Shown here: one piece after another, positions 63,501-64,000 of the stretch
Numbering within the stretch: position 1 is the first letter of the stretch
How the letters are laid out: each line of letters starts with the position of its first letter
NCBI GenBank assembly: GCA_900230115.1
Contig: LT907983.1
Location: forward strand, 4,882,774-4,946,773
Length of the DNA stretch: 64,000 bases
DNA from: Spirosomataceae bacterium TFI 002
Lineage (GTDB): Bacteria; Bacteroidota; Bacteroidia; Cytophagales; Spirosomataceae
Direction of reading: 5' to 3'
The notes under the pieces: generated by a model
What the model was told of the DNA's origin: nothing
The model's input: the letters and a program-made list of their open reading frames with translations, nothing else
Databases searched by the model: none
Position numbers and translations under genes: made by a program

Positions 63501-63635
63501 ATTTATGGTAATGTGTTAAATCCATTCGTGTTTTCTCCTTATGATGGATATGATCCAGAGTGGGCAGCAGCGAGCTTTGATGTGGGTAGGGTTAGTTCAA
63601 TCACTTATCAAGTAGGTCTTAATGTTAAATTTTAA
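60534..63635 (+). CDS. SusC/RagA-like TonB-dependent outer-membrane transporter
   Basis: A 1033-residue porin with a signal peptide ending TSFAQ. The carboxypeptidase-D-regulatory-like domain (VTVSGIVYEGESNTTLPGVN) is followed by the TonB-box region (LEEVVVVGYAQLKKTDLTGSV), the plug motif NPLYVVDGVPLDNIDFLNP and the SusC signature IDILKDASSTAIYGSRGSNGVVIVST. It ends in LNVKF, as barrel proteins do. It is co-transcribed with the SusD-like gene that starts 13 bases after its stop. The substrate is unknown. Confidence 0.95.
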   Translation: MDMKFYNLCRRSNGIIALFLFTFLGFTSFAQNSVTVSGIVYEGESNTTLPGVNVVEKGTTNGTVTNIDGKFSLSVAGSSSVLVISYIGFESKDLSVGQQTQFEIRMTNDDKALEEVVVVGYAQLKKTDLTGSVGSVSSKSITERNFTNALEAVQGNVAGVQISPSTGRIGDGFNITIRGNNSLNEDSNPLYVVDGVPLDNIDFLNPQDIARIDILKDASSTAIYGSRGSNGVVIVSTKNGATAKAGLNVSLDTYYGTKQVARLPKMMGGEKWWYYHQSAYLATTNLNDPMAITPELLASKVTGSANTLLQARADANETFDWYDLVLQDGMQQNTYLNFSGRGTGGLGYNVGLGVQNETGNVQNEALDKYSMKVGINHKINKHFSYGLNSTIAMTEDQFGSSVAMREAFRLNPFLSPYGEDGVTLYPQPGKLLDANGNYLINKTSTYNPLLEIANSSDKRRSFTGVGNIFLEYKPLEWLSFKTSFAPSIVNSRRGKSWGAETNTGISNRNLPSAQMENVQKLNYTWDNQFNITKTINNEHNFNFLGLQSIFSSQVEGSKLAARYLPFDTDFFNLGSGDQSTYSIGSYFNKQTLASFAGRLNYNFKGKYFVTISNRWDGSSLLSKENRWDFFPSAALAWNLTEESFLENIPAISFLKLRASYGFTGNNIIDPYSTTNVLDTQTYYDFMGTNANGWRASSLSNNALGWEKTRESNFGLDFGFLRDRISGSIDVYDRLSDDLLLQQDLPIESGYESISANIGSVSNKGVEIALTTRNIEKNKFSWQTTFTFTKNNNKIVSIYGQDQVDDVGNGWFIGESINSSYNYVFDGIWQADERDEAKSYGQLEGQAKVKDINNDGKITPNEDRIILGSADPKFTGSVFSTIKYGNVDFSFSLIGSEGVFVRSPFHANFTDTRDRGRQKLDIGWYVPENGAGVPAQFNNEYPQARNQGAYWRSNGVGYYRDASFMKVKNITLGYKLPEIAANKIGTKSVRIYGNVLNPFVFSPYDGYDPEWAAASFDVGRVSSITYQVGLNVKF

Positions 63636-63648
63636 TCGATATCAGAAT

Positions 63649-64000
63649 ATGAAAAGTAATAGCATAAATAAAATATTCTTATTGACTCTTTTGGCGAGTC
63701 TTTCGCTGACTTCTTGTGAGGATTTCTTGACAGAAGATAATAGGTCAAACGTAACAGCTGAAAGTTACTATATAACTAAGTCTGGTTTTGAAGCATTGAT
63801 AAATGCCAATTATTCACAATTGCGAGATGTGTATGGGGGAGAGCCATGGCTGTTTTCGGCAGGCACGGACCTTTACGCCGAAGGACGTTCTCAAGAACCA
63901 GAAGGGCTTAGCCAATATTCAGATTTAAATCCTTCATCTTCAGGGGTTAATCAACTTTACAATACTTGTTACAGTGCAATTCAACTAGCAAATCAAGCTC
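63649..64000 (+). CDS. SusD/RagB-like lipoprotein, 3' end cut by window
   Basis: Open from the ATG at 63649 to the window end (117 codons). Signal and lipobox SLTSC with EDFLTED after the Cys are typical of SusD N-termini, and the following SYYITKSGFEALINANYSQLR and the LYNTCYSAIQLANQA helix match RagB/SusD families. Forms a pair with the preceding SusC. Confidence 0.93.
   Translation, partial: MKSNSINKIFLLTLLASLSLTSCEDFLTEDNRSNVTAESYYITKSGFEALINANYSQLRDVYGGEPWLFSAGTDLYAEGRSQEPEGLSQYSDLNPSSSGVNQLYNTCYSAIQLANQA

Noticed and set aside
1-64000. tRNA, rRNA or known riboswitch
   Set aside because: No stretch read as one of these in a by-eye scan. A covariance-model search would be needed to be certain.

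Overview
The window is about 64 kb of low-GC, densely coded chromosome from a member of the Bacteroidota, most likely a Cytophagales-type environmental or marine bacterium (inference). The evidence is two SusC/SusD outer-membrane pairs, many lipoproteins with Bacteroidota-style lipoboxes, SprB-like and '3-coathanger' C-terminal secretion-type domains, a TAnnTTTG promoter element, and the general gene content. No rRNA, tRNA, CRISPR array, prophage or intact insertion sequence was found.

Layout. 0-8 kb: a 5'-truncated sulfatase, a two-gene envelope pair, a 48-residue orphan of a C-terminal sorting-type domain, a giant secreted S8/S53-like peptidase, and a Rieske-glutamate-synthase-like fusion. 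8-17 kb: acetyltransferase with L-serine ammonia-lyase; a YbbA/YbbP-like ABC exporter divergent from a TesA-like lipoprotein esterase (the same gene trio as E. coli tesA-ybbAP); a secreted protein with the same C-terminal domain. 17-25 kb: Crp-type and AraC-type regulators, a metallo-beta-lactamase-fold lipoprotein, a non-coding stretch with 15-bp tandem repeats and a dispersed dyad element, a 2OG-Fe(II) oxygenase, a response regulator/histidine kinase pair with nine 21-residue repeats, and small enzymes. 25-36 kb: a glycan-degradation block on the minus strand (heparinase-II/III-like lyase, alpha/alpha-toroid lipoprotein, endonuclease/exonuclease/phosphatase protein, bicupin, AlkB-like oxygenase, GH29 fucosidase, SGNH hydrolase), then a CxxCH/FG-GAP protein. 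36-46 kb: a SusC/SusD pair and, upstream on the same strand, a tight four-gene cluster (sugar permease, ribokinase, ADP-ribosylglycohydrolase-family lipoprotein, nucleoside-hydrolase lipoprotein) that reads as a ribose or ribosyl-compound scavenging route. 46-54 kb: a lipoprotein methyltransferase, a thiol-redox/dehydrogenase cluster under a TetR-type regulator with two matching operators, and a KefC/KefG-type antiporter pair. 54-64 kb: an M13 peptidase, a TolC-HlyD-ABC2 permease efflux operon without its own ATPase, led by a Crp/Fnr-type regulator and a perfect FNR-type dyad, and a second SusC with the beginning of its SusD.

How the genes fit together. Sulfatase, fucosidase, lyase-like and esterase-like genes suggest use of sulfated, fucosylated and uronic-acid-containing polysaccharides. 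The two SusCD pairs would import oligomers. Several broken genes (aldose 1-epimerase-like, alpha/beta-hydrolase-like, AraC C-terminus, a small interrupted ORF, and the sorting-domain orphan) show that this part of the chromosome is being remodelled. Regulatory dyads near the TetR-type gene, the efflux operon and the second SusC gene are directly visible.
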